This document shows, in pieces, positions 36,869 to 47,870 of a stretch of DNA of 60,903 nt. The notes under the pieces were generated by a model that worked only from the letters and a program-made list of their open reading frames with translations, had not been told where the DNA came from and did no database searches. The number at the start of each line of letters is the position of its first letter. The first letter of the stretch is position 1. Source of the stretch: Lenzites betulinus (lineage: Eukaryota; Basidiomycota; Agaricomycetes; Polyporales; Polyporaceae). The DNA lies in NCBI GenBank assembly GCA_022264855.1, contig JABYQU010000089.1, positions 1 through 60,903 on the forward strand, given 5' to 3'. The position numbers and the translations under genes are program-made.

Positions 36869-37494
36869 TATTATTAAGAGGCCATTCGCGCACGTTGGAC
36901 ATTCTTCTCCTGGACGCATTGCTTATTCATATGTTGTAGCATATATACAAGGGGTAACTCTGGATATACCCCGTGGGGAATTGGGACTCCCCACTAAGCC
37001 AATCGGACGTCAAGGTAGTGATAGTGCCAGGTACCCTGGTCTCAACAGCACCGAAGACATAGATACCCCGCCGAGAAGCTCATTGACCTCCAACAAGCCT
37101 TTTTGGCTCAATTCCGTCGTTGAATTGTCCGAGGATATTTGTCGGAACATATCCATCTGCCTACGCCCGGCTGACCCTTTCCGGAAGAGCTCTGCAGTAA
37201 CCTCGCTGTCGGTCACCACTCACCGACTTCCAAGTTTCTCCGACCTCTTCTACGACCGCGGTCCAAGCCTTTCCTTCCCGTTTGCGAACAACATGACATG
37301 TGTCTGTGCCTGACCCGGTGCACATTCACGTTTGTATGCACGTCGATGAGGCTTGTCCACGAGACGTCATCTCGGCGATCTTGTATGCACGACCTATCGG
37401 TTCTAGGAAGTTCTGCGCATATATAAACTCGGTTGTGCAGTATGGGCTGTCCCGTAACCCTCACCGACGGTTAAATTACTCACTGTAGAGCACC
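36869..37494 (+). promoter_or_regulatory. promoter region of the AA9 LPMO gene
   Basis: About 625 bases with no supported gene. A TATA box TATATAAA at 37420-37427 lies about 70 bases upstream of the ATG. At 36969-36978 the palindrome CCCCGTGGGG holds an SYGGRG-type site (GTGGGG) of the kind bound by the carbon-catabolite repressor CreA/Cre1 in ascomycetes. Regulation of cellulase genes by such a factor is plausible but not shown. Confidence 0.5.
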
Positions 37495-39150
37495 ATGAAG
37501 ACCCTTGCTTCTCTTGTCGCCCTCGCTGCGTTCGCGAGTTCCGCATACGCCCACACCATCTTCCAGGTTGGTTGTTCCGCCCCCCCTTGTTGCTCTCGGC
37601 TGTATTCACGTGCTTGTCCGCATCTTCATAGGAGCTCTACGTTAATGGAGTAGACCAGGGTCACCTTACTGGAATCCGTGTCCCAGATTACGATGGGGTA
37701 TGTATTCACCATCATACGTTACGCACTTCAATTGGCCTCATGAATTCGCCGCCCAGCCGATCATGGATGTGACGTCCAACGACCTCATCTGCAATGGTGG
37801 GATCAACCCCTACCACCAGCCCATCTCGAAGGCGGTTATTCCCGTTCCAGCTGGATCGCCCGTGACCGCTGAGTGGCACCACAGTAAGTTATTGTAGATT
37901 GTTTTGGTGAAGAATGCGGGTCGAAGTCTGTTTTCCTTGCAGCGTTGAGTGGTGCTGACCCGAGCGACCCTGCCGACCCCGTCGACCCCAGTCATAAGGG
38001 TAGGTGTCCTGGTACATGTGAACGTTAGCCATATCTGATAAACTGCCCGCGCAATAGGACCCGTCATGGCTTACTTGTGGGTTTCGCCAGAAAACTTGTG
38101 GTGTATTCGTGATCTGAGAAATCTCACAGGGCCAAGGTGAACAATGCCACCGACCTAACTGTCACAGGTCTCCAATGGTTCAAGGTCAGCACTAGACATC
38201 CCGCTGTGGCGTAAAGCTGCACGCTAACGCATCGTATCAGATCTGGGAAGACGGCATGGACAGCAGCCAGGTGTGGGGAACAGACCGTATGATTGCCAAC
38301 AAGGGCAAGGTCACCTTCACGATTCCGAAGTGCATTGAAGCTGGATCATACCTGCTCCGCGTGGAGATGATTGGTAGGTCCCAAAATGGCCTGTCATATG
38401 GCCTACATATATTCACGCATTATCCCCTCAGCTCTTCACGCTGCCTCGAGCTACCCCGGTGCTCAGTTCTACGTACGCATGACAATCACCGGTCGTGGAC
38501 GTCTCGTGTTTACATACCATCCTTTTTTCGCAGATGGAATGCGCCCAGTTGCAGATCACCGGTGGGGGTAGCACTCAGCCCGCCACGGTCAGCTTCCCCG
38601 GCGCATACGCTGGTAAGTTCTACGTGTTCAACAGTACCCCTCCGTCCCGACGCTAACGCAGTTTTTCTTGTCCCCTAGGTTCTAACCCCGGCATCACGAT
38701 CAACATCTACCAGAAGCTGAGCTCGTACACCATTCCGGGTGAGTCTCTGTCTACTACATTGCCTTTGTTTTCGTTGAGATAGCTCGCCAGGTCCTTCGGT
38801 CTTCTCGTGTGATGCCTCATCGGCCCCCGCGCCCCCCGTAACCTCTGCCCCTGTCACCAGCCCTCTCCCGCCGGCGATCCCGATCACTCCAGTGTCGCCC
38901 CCTGCATCGACACCCACCGGGACCGTCGCACACTACGGCCAATGCGGTGGCATTAGGTAAGCACTACATGCTATGACAGCATAGCGATACAACTCCTGAA
39001 CGCTCTGGGGCAATAGCTGGACTGGCCCGACTGCCTGCGTGGCCCCCTTCACTTGCGTGGTCTCTAGCCAATATGTAAGTTTTGTGTCATTTTATATCTT
39101 GCTCACGACGCTGAGACGTATTTGGCATGTAGTACAGCCAGTGCCTGTGA
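37495..39150 (+). CDS. AA9 lytic polysaccharide monooxygenase with C-terminal CBM1
   Basis: Thirteen exons (37495-37566, 37632-37697, 37757-37883, 37943-37999, 38058-38076, 38130-38184, 38241-38373, 38432-38472, 38534-38612, 38679-38738, 38791-38956, 39017-39074, 39133-39150) give 316 residues. The signal peptide is residues 1-19, leaving His20 as the mature N-terminus for the copper histidine brace. The second copper His is H106 in SHKGPVMAYLA and the axial Tyr is Y190 in [14 protein letters not shown] proline/serine/threonine linker leads to a CBM1 ([16 protein letters not shown] to YYSQCL) with its cysteines and aromatic platform. AA9 enzymes cleave cellulose oxidatively outside the cell. 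Exon 5 is only 19 nt and the last exon 18 nt. All phases close. Confidence 0.95.
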
Positions 39151-39602
39151 GAACGATGATCTTGGCGATATCCCATTCAATAATTTTCGTCGTACTGTTC
39201 GTTTTTCCCACCTCGTATTGCATGGATAACCGAGGCCGAGGATTCTCTACGATCTCGGTAGTCCCCATTTGTTACTGAGAGCGTATTTGGGAGAGAGAAA
39301 TGAATATCCATGGGTTAGGCGAACGAAAAACGGTACTGAATATGTTCCTAATGTTCCTTGTCGCGGTAGGTACTGCACCCATACCTTCGTCTGTTCTCTG
39401 ATCTTAAACACTTGCCATTCTGGGAACACATGCATACCATACCGTGACATAATAAGCGCGCATGTATGACGCAGGAGGCGGCAGCCACCGTGTTCCTCTG
39501 CTCCTCCCCATCGACTGTCAATCCTGCTCTCTCCCTGACCGTGCCACGGCGCCGTTTATATCACCTATATCCCTTACCATGAACTAATCCGCAGACCTCA
39601 AT
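39151..39602. other. intergenic region
   Basis: About 450 bases between the LPMO stop and the NCA2 ATG. AT-richer 3' flank, then promoter sequence. No gene, repeat or RNA is recognised. Confidence 0.4.
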
Positions 39603-41891
39603 ATGTCGACTTTCGTCTCACACATCGCCGCGGACCTCGCGCAGAAGGCGCTTCCCGCGAACGCGCCTCTAAACGACGCGGAAATTCAGGTTGCGTCTAC
39701 GAGCATTTCCAACGGAAATAAGGAGAACCTCCGTGGGCTCTTCGTCAAGCTCGAACAATCCACATCGCTAGCGTCTCTGCAAGAATGCATCAGCGCGTTG
39801 CAAACACTCGAGCGTCATGAGCAATTACTGTCCTCCGAGGCTGCCGACCCGGAAGAGCACACCTTGCGACGCGCCATCCTCGCGAGACTCGCTCTCGGGC
39901 TTTACGCTCAAGCGCTGTCTACCTACCTCGATGAGGCCAGCGAAGCGGAGGCAGAACTGGAGTGGTGGAGCGACTTGGGACGGTCACGGAGGTATGCTGC
40001 GTATTACCTCCTGCAAAGTACGTCCCGCATATATCCTGATCATGAGTCTTGTATTGAGTTTTCGTTCTTAGCGCTACCGTCACGCGTAGCGAACCTCACG
40101 GAGATGTTGCTGTCAACACTGAGGTCACATAACATCCCATTCCACCTCTCTGTGCTCAAGCCAGCGTCCTTGCGCCAACTGTTCCCTTCGAATGGCACCC
40201 TGCGCCCGAACGCGCTGACGTTGGCGCTGTTCCCCCACCTGCACCATCAACCATACAACATTTCATTGACTACGACCAAATGCGCTCCTGACTTCACGCT
40301 CGCCGAGTCTCCGAAGAAAGTAGCAAACTCGGCATACGCGGTGTTTCTCCAGACCTTCTTGAATGTCGCGCGGGTAGGCAGTACGATCGCGACCCTACCT
40401 GTGGAGCTCGCACGAAGCGAGTGCAAGTTCAAGCGAAAGGAGCTGGAGCGTATCCGCGACGAACGCGCGGAGGTCCTCGGCGTCCTTGTGGAACTCCGCG
40501 ACCAGCTATCTTCCGCGCTCGAAGACAGGGACAACGCCCGGGCTGTGGCTGGGATAGCTCAGTTTACTGCGTTGTTGCAGGGTGTGGTCGACGGCGAATC
40601 TGTGATGTCTCCTACGGTACCCCAGCAAGTCTCTGCCGATGACCTCGTGGAATCTCTGTCAACTCTAGCATTCTGCACGCTGTCATCGCACATATCCTTG
40701 CACAGCGCAGAGCTGAAGTCCGGTCAGCTCCGCAGACCCTCGCGTCTTACTCTTCTGTGGCCTAGGCTTGTCTTCCTTCCACCTCTGGCGTTATATGCTA
40801 TACGTACGACCTACGCATCCCGCGCCTCGTTAGAGGAGTTTGCTAGAGAAGCGGTGGAGACAGCGAAGAGCTTCTGGGAAAGCTGGATCCTCGAACCATT
40901 GCGTGGTATAGTCAAAACGGTACGCGCAGGCCAGGATGACGGGGTCATTGTAACCAAAGAAAGCGTTCGCGCAGACTTCGACGTGCGCCAGCTGCTGTTC
41001 TTCTATCCCCGCGCGTGACTCATTATACTGTTCATATGGTAGTCCTTGGAACGAATGGCGCTTGCGCTCGCGCAGGAGAAACTCCATTACGACCCGCCGG
41101 AGCTTGCTGCACTCTCGCGACAGGTGCAGATGGGCGACCTCACCGCGGTAATGCGGATATACGAGGAGGACATCAAGAGCCCGATGCGGTCGGCCGTCCA
41201 GGGCACCCTGCTCCGCACGCTCTTCATTCAGCTCCAGAAGGCCAAGGTCCGTTATCCAACCTACGGAGATTGTGCGGGCCACTCACGCTGTAGCTCTATC
41301 TGCGCAGGTCGACATCAACCAGGCGCTATCTGGCATCGACAAGCTGTTGAAGTCGCAGGAGCTCACGTTTGCGTTCGTGGGCGTCGCGCCCGCTCTCGCG
41401 ATCGTGTATGCCTTTGCGGGCTATCTGCGCAATCTGTGGACTGGTGGCAAAGGCCGTGGGCGATATGGCGGCAAGTCGAAGCGCGCCAGCGTCTGGCTTA
41501 CCATTAGGTTCGTTCGCGCCCTTGTCTCGTGTCCATCGTGGTAGTCTAACTGCGAACGCTGGGTTGGCGTAGACGCATTGAACGCCTTTTGGTTGCCCAT
41601 CCGGAGGCGCACCATCGTCACACGACCCATCCCACCGTGGCCACTCTGACCGACAGGCCCCCTACGGCCGTCTCGCCACTAACGTCCGGCCTTCTCTTGC
41701 TGTCCGTTACGCATCTGCGCAAGTACGCGGAGACGACGCTTCCGGCCAACTCCCGCCTCCGCGAAGGCTTCCTGGAAGATGTGACGGACCTAGAAGATCC
41801 GACGCTGGGACGCGCGGATAAGCTGCGTGTCGTTGAGAGGATGTGGCGTTCCTGGGGTGAAGTGCTCGGGTGGGGCCGCATCGCTGCCTGA
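39603..41891 (+). CDS. NCA2: NCA2-family mitochondrial protein
   Basis: Five exons (39603-40017, 40072-40982, 41043-41246, 41308-41507, 41573-41891) give 682 residues. The NCA2 domain is recognised by LLWPRLVFLPPLALYAIRTT, AKSFWESWILEPLRGIVKTV, MRSAVQGTLLRTLFIQLQKA, VDINQALSGIDKLLKSQELT followed by FAFVGVAPALAIVYAFAGYL, a membrane segment. The end is LREGFLEDVTDLEDP and RMWRSWGEVLGWG. Nca2 in yeast is needed for correct levels of mitochondrially encoded ATP synthase subunits 6 and 8. The mechanism is unclear. If the second intron is retained, a stop follows within 15 residues, which supports its removal. Length fits the family. Confidence 0.9.
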
Positions 41892-43239
41892 GGGGTCCGC
41901 GAGAGATGAGTTCAACGACTCCCGCATATATCCCAATATAATGCTTTCACGGTGTGATAATTTAGCGATAGGTTTCGTTGCGGTCTCCAGGCGGTCTCAA
42001 GCCACCTGAAACCCCCGCGAATAGGTGCCTGGCCGCTGGCGAAGGTCAGTAGCCTCGTGGCGCGCGTCCGAGGTGCCTCGTCGCCTCGCCGCCTGCTTAT
42101 GGTCGCGTGCGCGGCCTCTCCCCGCAATCTGCCCAGACCGTGTTCTACTCGGGAACCACTCTCGGAATGTCGGGCCTCGGTATTCATTTACACTGACTGA
42201 TTCTGACGTGAAGATGCTACGGCAACGACGACAGGGGAGACGGGGTTTCGCGGGCCATCGCCTTTTTGGGACATCAGGCTGGTCCGCCCGGCGGCGTTGC
42301 GCCCAAGCGAGCTCAGCTGACCGAGCTTCCTTGTCGTCCTCGAGCGCGTTGACACACCGCCGACACATCCGTTCGGAACGTCGGGCGCACGATCCGGACG
42401 GGTGCGCTGCAGAGTTCTCCGCTGCGCGCTCGTTTGTTCGCCGCTCCCACCGCAGGGTGCGTGCGCACCGCACGCCTGCCCCTCCGAGCTATTCGTGCAT
42501 CACACTGGGCCTGCGGTGGGAAGATGCTGGAGCCGAAGCAGCTGCGGGGTGCTGGGGGCGCACACTGGGGTGCCACGATCAATGGGTTCACCCCCGCGGC
42601 GTGCCAGAAGAGGGCGAGAAGGCTGGACATGTGAGAGTACCCCGCCCTTCCCCAGCCTTCGCCAGCTATCCCTGTTCTTCTCACCCGTACACCTTCCCTG
42701 CTGACGCGCCCGCGCCAATCACGCTCGCCTTCAGGCTCACAGACACCCCGCGAACTCAAATACGGCTCGCCCTGGGCATCTTCTACCTCGTTCTCCCGTT
42801 TCGTCCCTTCGCCACACTCCTCCTCTCCCCACCACCACCGCGCCCTCGCCCGACGTCCCCCAGCGCAGAGAACCCCGCGTCCGGACTTAGCACATCGTCA
42901 GCTCAGTGTACAGCCACCGGAGAGGTCGACTTGCTTAGGTGAGTGTGCCCTGCCGGCAGCATGCGTCTGATGATTACGCATACCCCGATCGCCCAACCCA
43001 ACCCGAACTGACCCAGACCCCTTCTTTAGTCAATCTCTTACGCCCTGCGCACTCCGTCGCACATAAATCCCCGTTCTGCACGCCTCGTGTGCTTTCCCTC
43101 TCAACTTCTCTACTACCTTACCCCCCAACACACGAAGCCAACTCTCACGGAGCGATAACCGCTCTCTTACCCCGCACTTCCAAACATACATTCCAGAAAC
43201 GCCCGAGGCCAGTCCAGCGCCCCCCGCCAGATAACCAAC
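41892..43239. other. long intergenic region with possible 5'UTR intron
   Basis: About 1.35 kb without a supported coding gene. Open frames on both strands are GC-driven. A credible leader intron of the next gene lies at 42939-43029 (GTGAGT donor, TTCTTTAG acceptor, 91 nt), downstream of a pyrimidine-rich tract. If real, transcription of the SH3-protein gene starts upstream of 42939. Confidence 0.4.
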
Positions 43240-44413
43240 ATGCCGATCGCGACCGAGATTTCGCCTAGAGGCCCGCACTCAGTGGCCGAGACCACGCAGC
43301 AACCCCCCCGGCACATCCTCACCCAGGACATCCAGCGCGGATCCCCCACACCCCGCTTCGAAGTCGAGAAGCCGCGCGGCCGCTCGCTGTCGCCCGTGCA
43401 CTCGCGTGCCGGTCTGCAGCAGCAGACGATCGTCGTCGTCCCCGCGCCCCCACTAGCGTCCACGTCGACGCCCGCACCCACGGAGAAGTACGTCGCGCCC
43501 GCGCTCACCTGGCGCACGGCCGCACACGACGCGAAGGCGGGCATCTTCTACACGAAGGAGGCGTTCCCGTCCTCGAGCTTCCTGCCGCCCCCGTTCTCGC
43601 GCGAGCCGGTGCGCGTGCAGGGCGGCGAGCGCGTGGAGCTGCTCGAGGAGGTCGACGAGTACGCCGTGCGCGTGCGCGTGCTCCGCACGGGCGAGACGGG
43701 CCTGATCCCGGCGTGGAACACGGAGGGCGCGCTGGACAGGCTCACGAGGATCAACACGGCCTTCAACGAAGCGGTACGTCGCCCGTCCTCTCCGCGTCCG
43801 CACCCCCGCTAATAGCAGTACTCAGGCAACCTGCCCCGTCGAGGCCCGCGCGCTCCGGCGGCGCTTCAGCGAGTCCGCCGCGCTGAGCAGCTCCTCCGAG
43901 GACGCGCATCCCGCCCCCGCCGAGGACCCGTCCCTCGCGCACACGCACTCGCGCTGCATCCCGTTTGCGGCGCGCGTCCGCTTCGGCGACTACTACGCGA
44001 ACCCCAGCGCGCTCGACGACTCGAGCTCGGGCTCAGGCTCGGACTCGGACGACCCGGACTCCCCGCTGTCCCCAGCGCGCGGGCGCACGCTGCTCTCGGA
44101 GCCAGGCGTGTATCGCGCGCAAGCGCGCACGCTCGAGGACGGGATCTCGGGCTCGGCGGACAGCGCCCGGGCGTCGCCGGGCGGGCGCAAGTCCGTGGTG
44201 TTCCCGCCGACGGAGCGGCCGCAGGTCGTGTTCCGGTACCCGTCCGAGGAGCTCGTCGGCGCGTTCCGCGAGGAGCGGGAGGAGCACGAGGAGGGCGAGA
44301 GCGATGAGGAGTGGTGGTGGCGCGGGTGGGAGGAGCCGCTCGCGGAGCTCGAGTCTGAGGAGGAGGACGCGCTCGAGCATGAGGAGGCGAGCGCGGGCGG
44401 GCGCGGGACGTGA
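43240..44413 (+). CDS. SH3-domain protein, Bud14/Tea4-like
   Basis: Two exons (43240-43773, 43826-44413) give 373 residues. A disordered N-terminus is followed by LTWRTAAHDAKAGIFYTKEA, then an SH3-like core (PVRVQGGERVELLEEVDEYA, VRVRVLRTGETGLIPAWNTE) and GALDRLTRINTAFNEATCPV. The last motif (GLIPAxNxEGxLxRLxxINxxFNE) is that of Bud14/Tea4 proteins, which bind PP1 phosphatase and polarity factors. Consistent with this, an RVxF PP1-docking motif appears in AARVRFGDYY after the SH3, and a second candidate in KSVVF. The C-terminus is acidic. Identity is inferred from these motifs. The exact 3' end is uncertain, because another frame downstream encodes a plausible short tail. Confidence 0.65.
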
Positions 44414-45337
44414 AGATGGCTGGGGTGCGCGACGACATTATCTCGCCGTGGCTCGCGGCGATCGACGAGGAGGACCAATAATGGCCGCCTCGCGCCGTGC
44501 GCCCTATGGACTCGATTGGGTTGGGACAAAAGTCGGCCGTTGGAGCGTCCACATCTCGCTGCGCTCGGCAGGCCTCGCCTCGTATGTTTTGCATTCTCGT
44601 TTGGGCTCGCGCGTGGACATCGTATACCATCTCTCCCAGTACTCGCGCGCCATCGGAGGACGCTGATGTTCCCGACATGCGCGCGCGAGTTGTACACTGT
44701 AGCACTTGGCCCTGACACTGTAACAACTGTTGTACATCAGCTTACTTATACCTTAATGACAACTTGGCTCTCGAAGAAAGTTTTTGACTGAGGCAGCCTT
44801 GTATCAGTCTCAATTAGAACTAGCCGGGGTAGCTTTGTGTTCCTTACAACATGAATGTTGTCGGCCATCCAAAAAGGCAAGATATCAGCCCCAGTGAGAA
44901 ATCGATCCGTGGGGAACCGGGCGGCCGGTCGGTGCAGCTCCGAAAATGCGGATTACATCTGCGTGGAACCAGGACCCCTGCCTAAGCGCTAAGAGGTCCG
45001 ATCCATGTCGAGTGAAAAATCATTTTGATCATAGCCCTCCCACGATTGCTCTGTAGCCATGGAGAAGAGCATTGAAATATACGATAAACCAAAGTTCGTC
45101 TGCCTGTGTTCCCGAAGCTGTTGTGTGTAGCTCAACTGCCGCATAAATGGCCGATTACTTTTTCGATGGTCCGCCAAATAGGGTTTATTTGCAACACATT
45201 TCGATTAGACTGGGTGGAGCTCAGTTTTGCATTGGATGGCGCGCCCGCGTGTGTGCTCCAACAGCGCGTAATATGTGTGAGTAATGGAGGATATCTACAG
45301 GCAATTGTGTGCAAGAGGTCATCGAAGACTGACTCGG
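44414..45337. other. intergenic region leading into the transposon block
   Basis: About 920 bases without a supported gene. GC content drops to the right. The last frames before the repeats have no domain similarity. Confidence 0.4.
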
Positions 45338-45374
45338 AGCTCTACCACACACATACACCTGGCAGGATATGAAC

Positions 45375-46313
45375 TAGGGTACTGTGAAAAAGTCCTTTTT
45401 AATACACATTGTATAAAAGTCGTGTTAATAACACGTTATTAACATGTTATTAACATGGGCTGTGAGAGGGCCGGAAAACCCGATGTGTATAATATGTATA
45501 TAAGTCTGACCTGGTCCCGAGAGTTGCATGAGGCCAGCAAGATAGGTGGGGCCCCGATGGTATAGGTGGATGCCCACTGGAAGCCTCGCCGTTCTCCTGG
45601 CAGGGGCCCCTGGTCACAGGCGGGACTACGGGGTCCAAGTAGGCAGAATCGGGCACGCTGGCACTGCAGTGCCCTCACAGAGCGCCGGTGAAGAACTCAG
45701 CGAAAGGACTCTATGACTACTCCTAGAACATCCTCACACAGAGCACGACTCTCTAGACTATATACGGGCCCAACCACGGTGTAAGTACTACTACGCGCAG
45801 GACAAAAAAGTATTTTTATAAAAGACTATCGGGCGTACGTGTGACATCAAATCTGATATTCTCGCTGCAGCTCATGCACGCTGGAACATGGATGGCATGA
45901 CGGTGATTATGCTGTCGGCGAAGACAACTCATTACATGCAGACAAGGTAAGATGGGCCAGAATCAGGAGGTTTCCAACATCTCCAAGTTCCCAATTGTCC
46001 TACCAATGTCTCTACCCCCGGGGCCACACTGCTTGATTACTTTCTGGTGAGCCGCATTCTTTGTTGCCTCCTTCGGTGGCACTTGAAGTTGTGACAGTTC
46101 TGAAACCGGGGATGATATTTTCAAGGATTTGATTCGAGTTTTTAACACCACTTCACTTAGTAACATTGTCAACAACGCTTTATACACATGTTAGTAACAG
46201 TTACTTACATTTTGTTTATAACATGTTAATAACATACGTTAAAAAAGGCTCTGGGGTGCCGATGTTTATTAACATTGTGAGTAAGTGGGCCGGGACTTTT
46301 TCACATTACCCTA
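45375..46313. mobile_element. 939-bp hAT-like non-autonomous element
   Basis: The left end starts TAGGGTACTGTGAAAAAGTC and the right end is its inverted copy (one mismatch within 20 bases). It is flanked by a perfect 8-bp duplication ATATGAAC at 45367-45374 and 46314-46321. Near both ends are clusters of AT-rich palindromic words (GTTATTAACATG, GTTAATAAC) that look like subterminal binding sites. The interior has no coding capacity. It is inserted inside one arm of an older inverted repeat: the flanking arm sequence is found uninterrupted, in inverted form, at about 46630-46672. Confidence 0.85.
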
Positions 46314-46321
46314 ATATGAAC

Positions 46322-46642
46322 CCTCCGACGTTACCTGTTCCAGCGCTTCCATCCGAACGGTCCTGGAGATACAGTGAAATTCATGATAAAATCTATCATG
46401 TTATTAGGGTTTATTTGCAGCGGGGGTGCGCCCATTGGAGTAGTTCAATTTGTAAGCTGGAGTAATACAAGATTCAGCGTCCAAATTTCCACGATCGCCC
46501 GAGACGCTGCTCAGCGCTTACAGGCACCAACAACAGTGCAGGCAGATGGGTACAAATAACATGATAGATTTTATCATGAATTTCACTGTATCTCCAGGAC
46601 CGTTCGGACGGAAGCGCTGGAACAGGTAACGTCAGAGGGTTC
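46322..46642. repeat. inverted repeat, about 85-bp arms
   Basis: Arm 46322-46405 (from CCTCCGACGTTACC to AAATCTATCATGTTAT) is repeated as its reverse complement at 46558-46642, with a few mismatches. The arm continues outward on both sides: to 45338-45374 on the left (interrupted by the 939-bp element) and to 46672 on the right. The total arm is about 120 bp. The loop (46406-46557) contains the left end of another inverted-repeat pair. Confidence 0.75.
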
Positions 46643-46729
46643 ATATCCTGCCAGGCGTATGTGTGTGGTAGAAGGGGCGATCGTGGAAATTTGGACGCTG
46701 AATCTTGTATTACTCCAGCTTACAAATTC
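46447..46729. repeat. second, interleaved inverted repeat, about 54-bp arms
   Basis: Segment 46447-46500 (AATTTGTAAGCTGGAGTAAT through ACGATCGCCC) occurs inverted at 46675-46729. It lies partly inside the loop of the neighbouring inverted repeat, so the two structures are interleaved. The pattern suggests successive insertions or inversions of related foldback sequences. Confidence 0.7.
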
Positions 46730-46993
46730 ACTGCGTAAACCGGAGAAAAGCCAACGCGTGTTATTGCCGCGTATATCATGAATTGCTTGTGGAATAACCA
46801 GTGTGCGTCATGCCAGATGTTCCACGCTGGTCATTCCTAAATGCGTCCCGTTGCACCACCCAATAACCCCGGGTGAGTATGTCCCGTATCCGCTGGGTGA
46901 CCGGCGAGGAGCACTTGGAAAATCCCTCGGGGATAGTCTTGGAATCTCGCGTGAACCCTCATATTATGCCGCGCGGAATGGACAATATCCCGC

Positions 46994-47866
46994 TGATACG
47001 GTAAGAAGTGCTCTGACGGCCGATAGCCGGGAGGTAGAGGACGTCTAGATGTGTGATGAAGGGGAGTAAGGTCTCGAGCTCCCTAGGTCCGCTCGTAGGC
47101 CTGGCCGTGTGTTATTCGCGCGCGGACAGGAGGGATGCCTCTCGCACACAGGGCGGGATCGCGCGCGTACTTGTGTTAGAAGAGGGCGCGCGCGGGGATA
47201 GGCCTAGTAACGCAACGCGCGCGGGAATAATCGTAACGCTCGCAGTTAGCCTCGAGGCTTCGCAACGCAGTACGCACGCAGTGACACGTCGGGGACACAG
47301 AAATAACGCAGTATACGCAATTGACAGTACGCTGTCACAGCGGAGAGGTCTCCAGTTGCCCTGCCTTGACCGGGGGAAGTTGTTGCACGTCGAGAAGCGC
47401 GAGGGACACGTTCCCAGCAGTTGAGAGTGTAAGGGGTGGATTGTCTGGGGGGTTCGAATGCCCCGAAATGACTATGTACAAGAATACCCGCAGGCTGAAT
47501 CAAAACACGTGCTACCATACTGAAGATAAGCGGAAACCGGGCCCGGGACGCCTCGCGCGCCGGGCGCCCCCGCCGCGCGCGATACGACTCCTCGCCCGCC
47601 TCGTGCGCGCGCCACTGATGCGCCCAGCGGACCTGCGCGCGCGAGCGGCTAGGGCAGAGGGCTCTGGATAGCGACAGGCAGTGCGCGCGCTGTGGTGGAG
47701 TGCCCCGCGCGCATCTTGACGTTGCGCTCGATGTGCTTCGCGCACTGTGCACGCGACGTAGGGGGTACCAAGGTGTGCGGTGAGCTCCGCGCGCGCTGTG
47801 GCTGGCGTGCGCGCGCGAGGACGGAAAAGGGGGTTTTCTGGCTTGGAACGTCTGTGGAGCGTATCA
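46994..47866 (-). repeat. solo LTR of the minus-strand gypsy family
   Basis: 873 bp beginning TGATACGG and ending GTATCA in plus orientation. It is co-linear over its whole length with the LTR at 52280-53150. It is flanked by CCGC on both sides (46990-46993 and 47867-47870), so it is a solo LTR with a 4-bp target duplication. Orientation is assigned from the polypurine tract next to the second copy. It is unusually rich in GCGCGC words. Confidence 0.88.
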
Positions 47867-47870
47867 CCGC

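Noticed and set aside
42025..42942. 305-codon plus-strand frame before the SH3-protein gene
   Set aside because: Arginine/serine/proline-rich GC-driven frame without domain; frames on the opposite strand are equally long.
47451..47462. GGTTCGAATGCC, resembling a tRNA B box, in the solo LTR and again at 52734-52745
   Set aside because: No A box or cloverleaf fits around it, and it is simply a shared LTR sequence.
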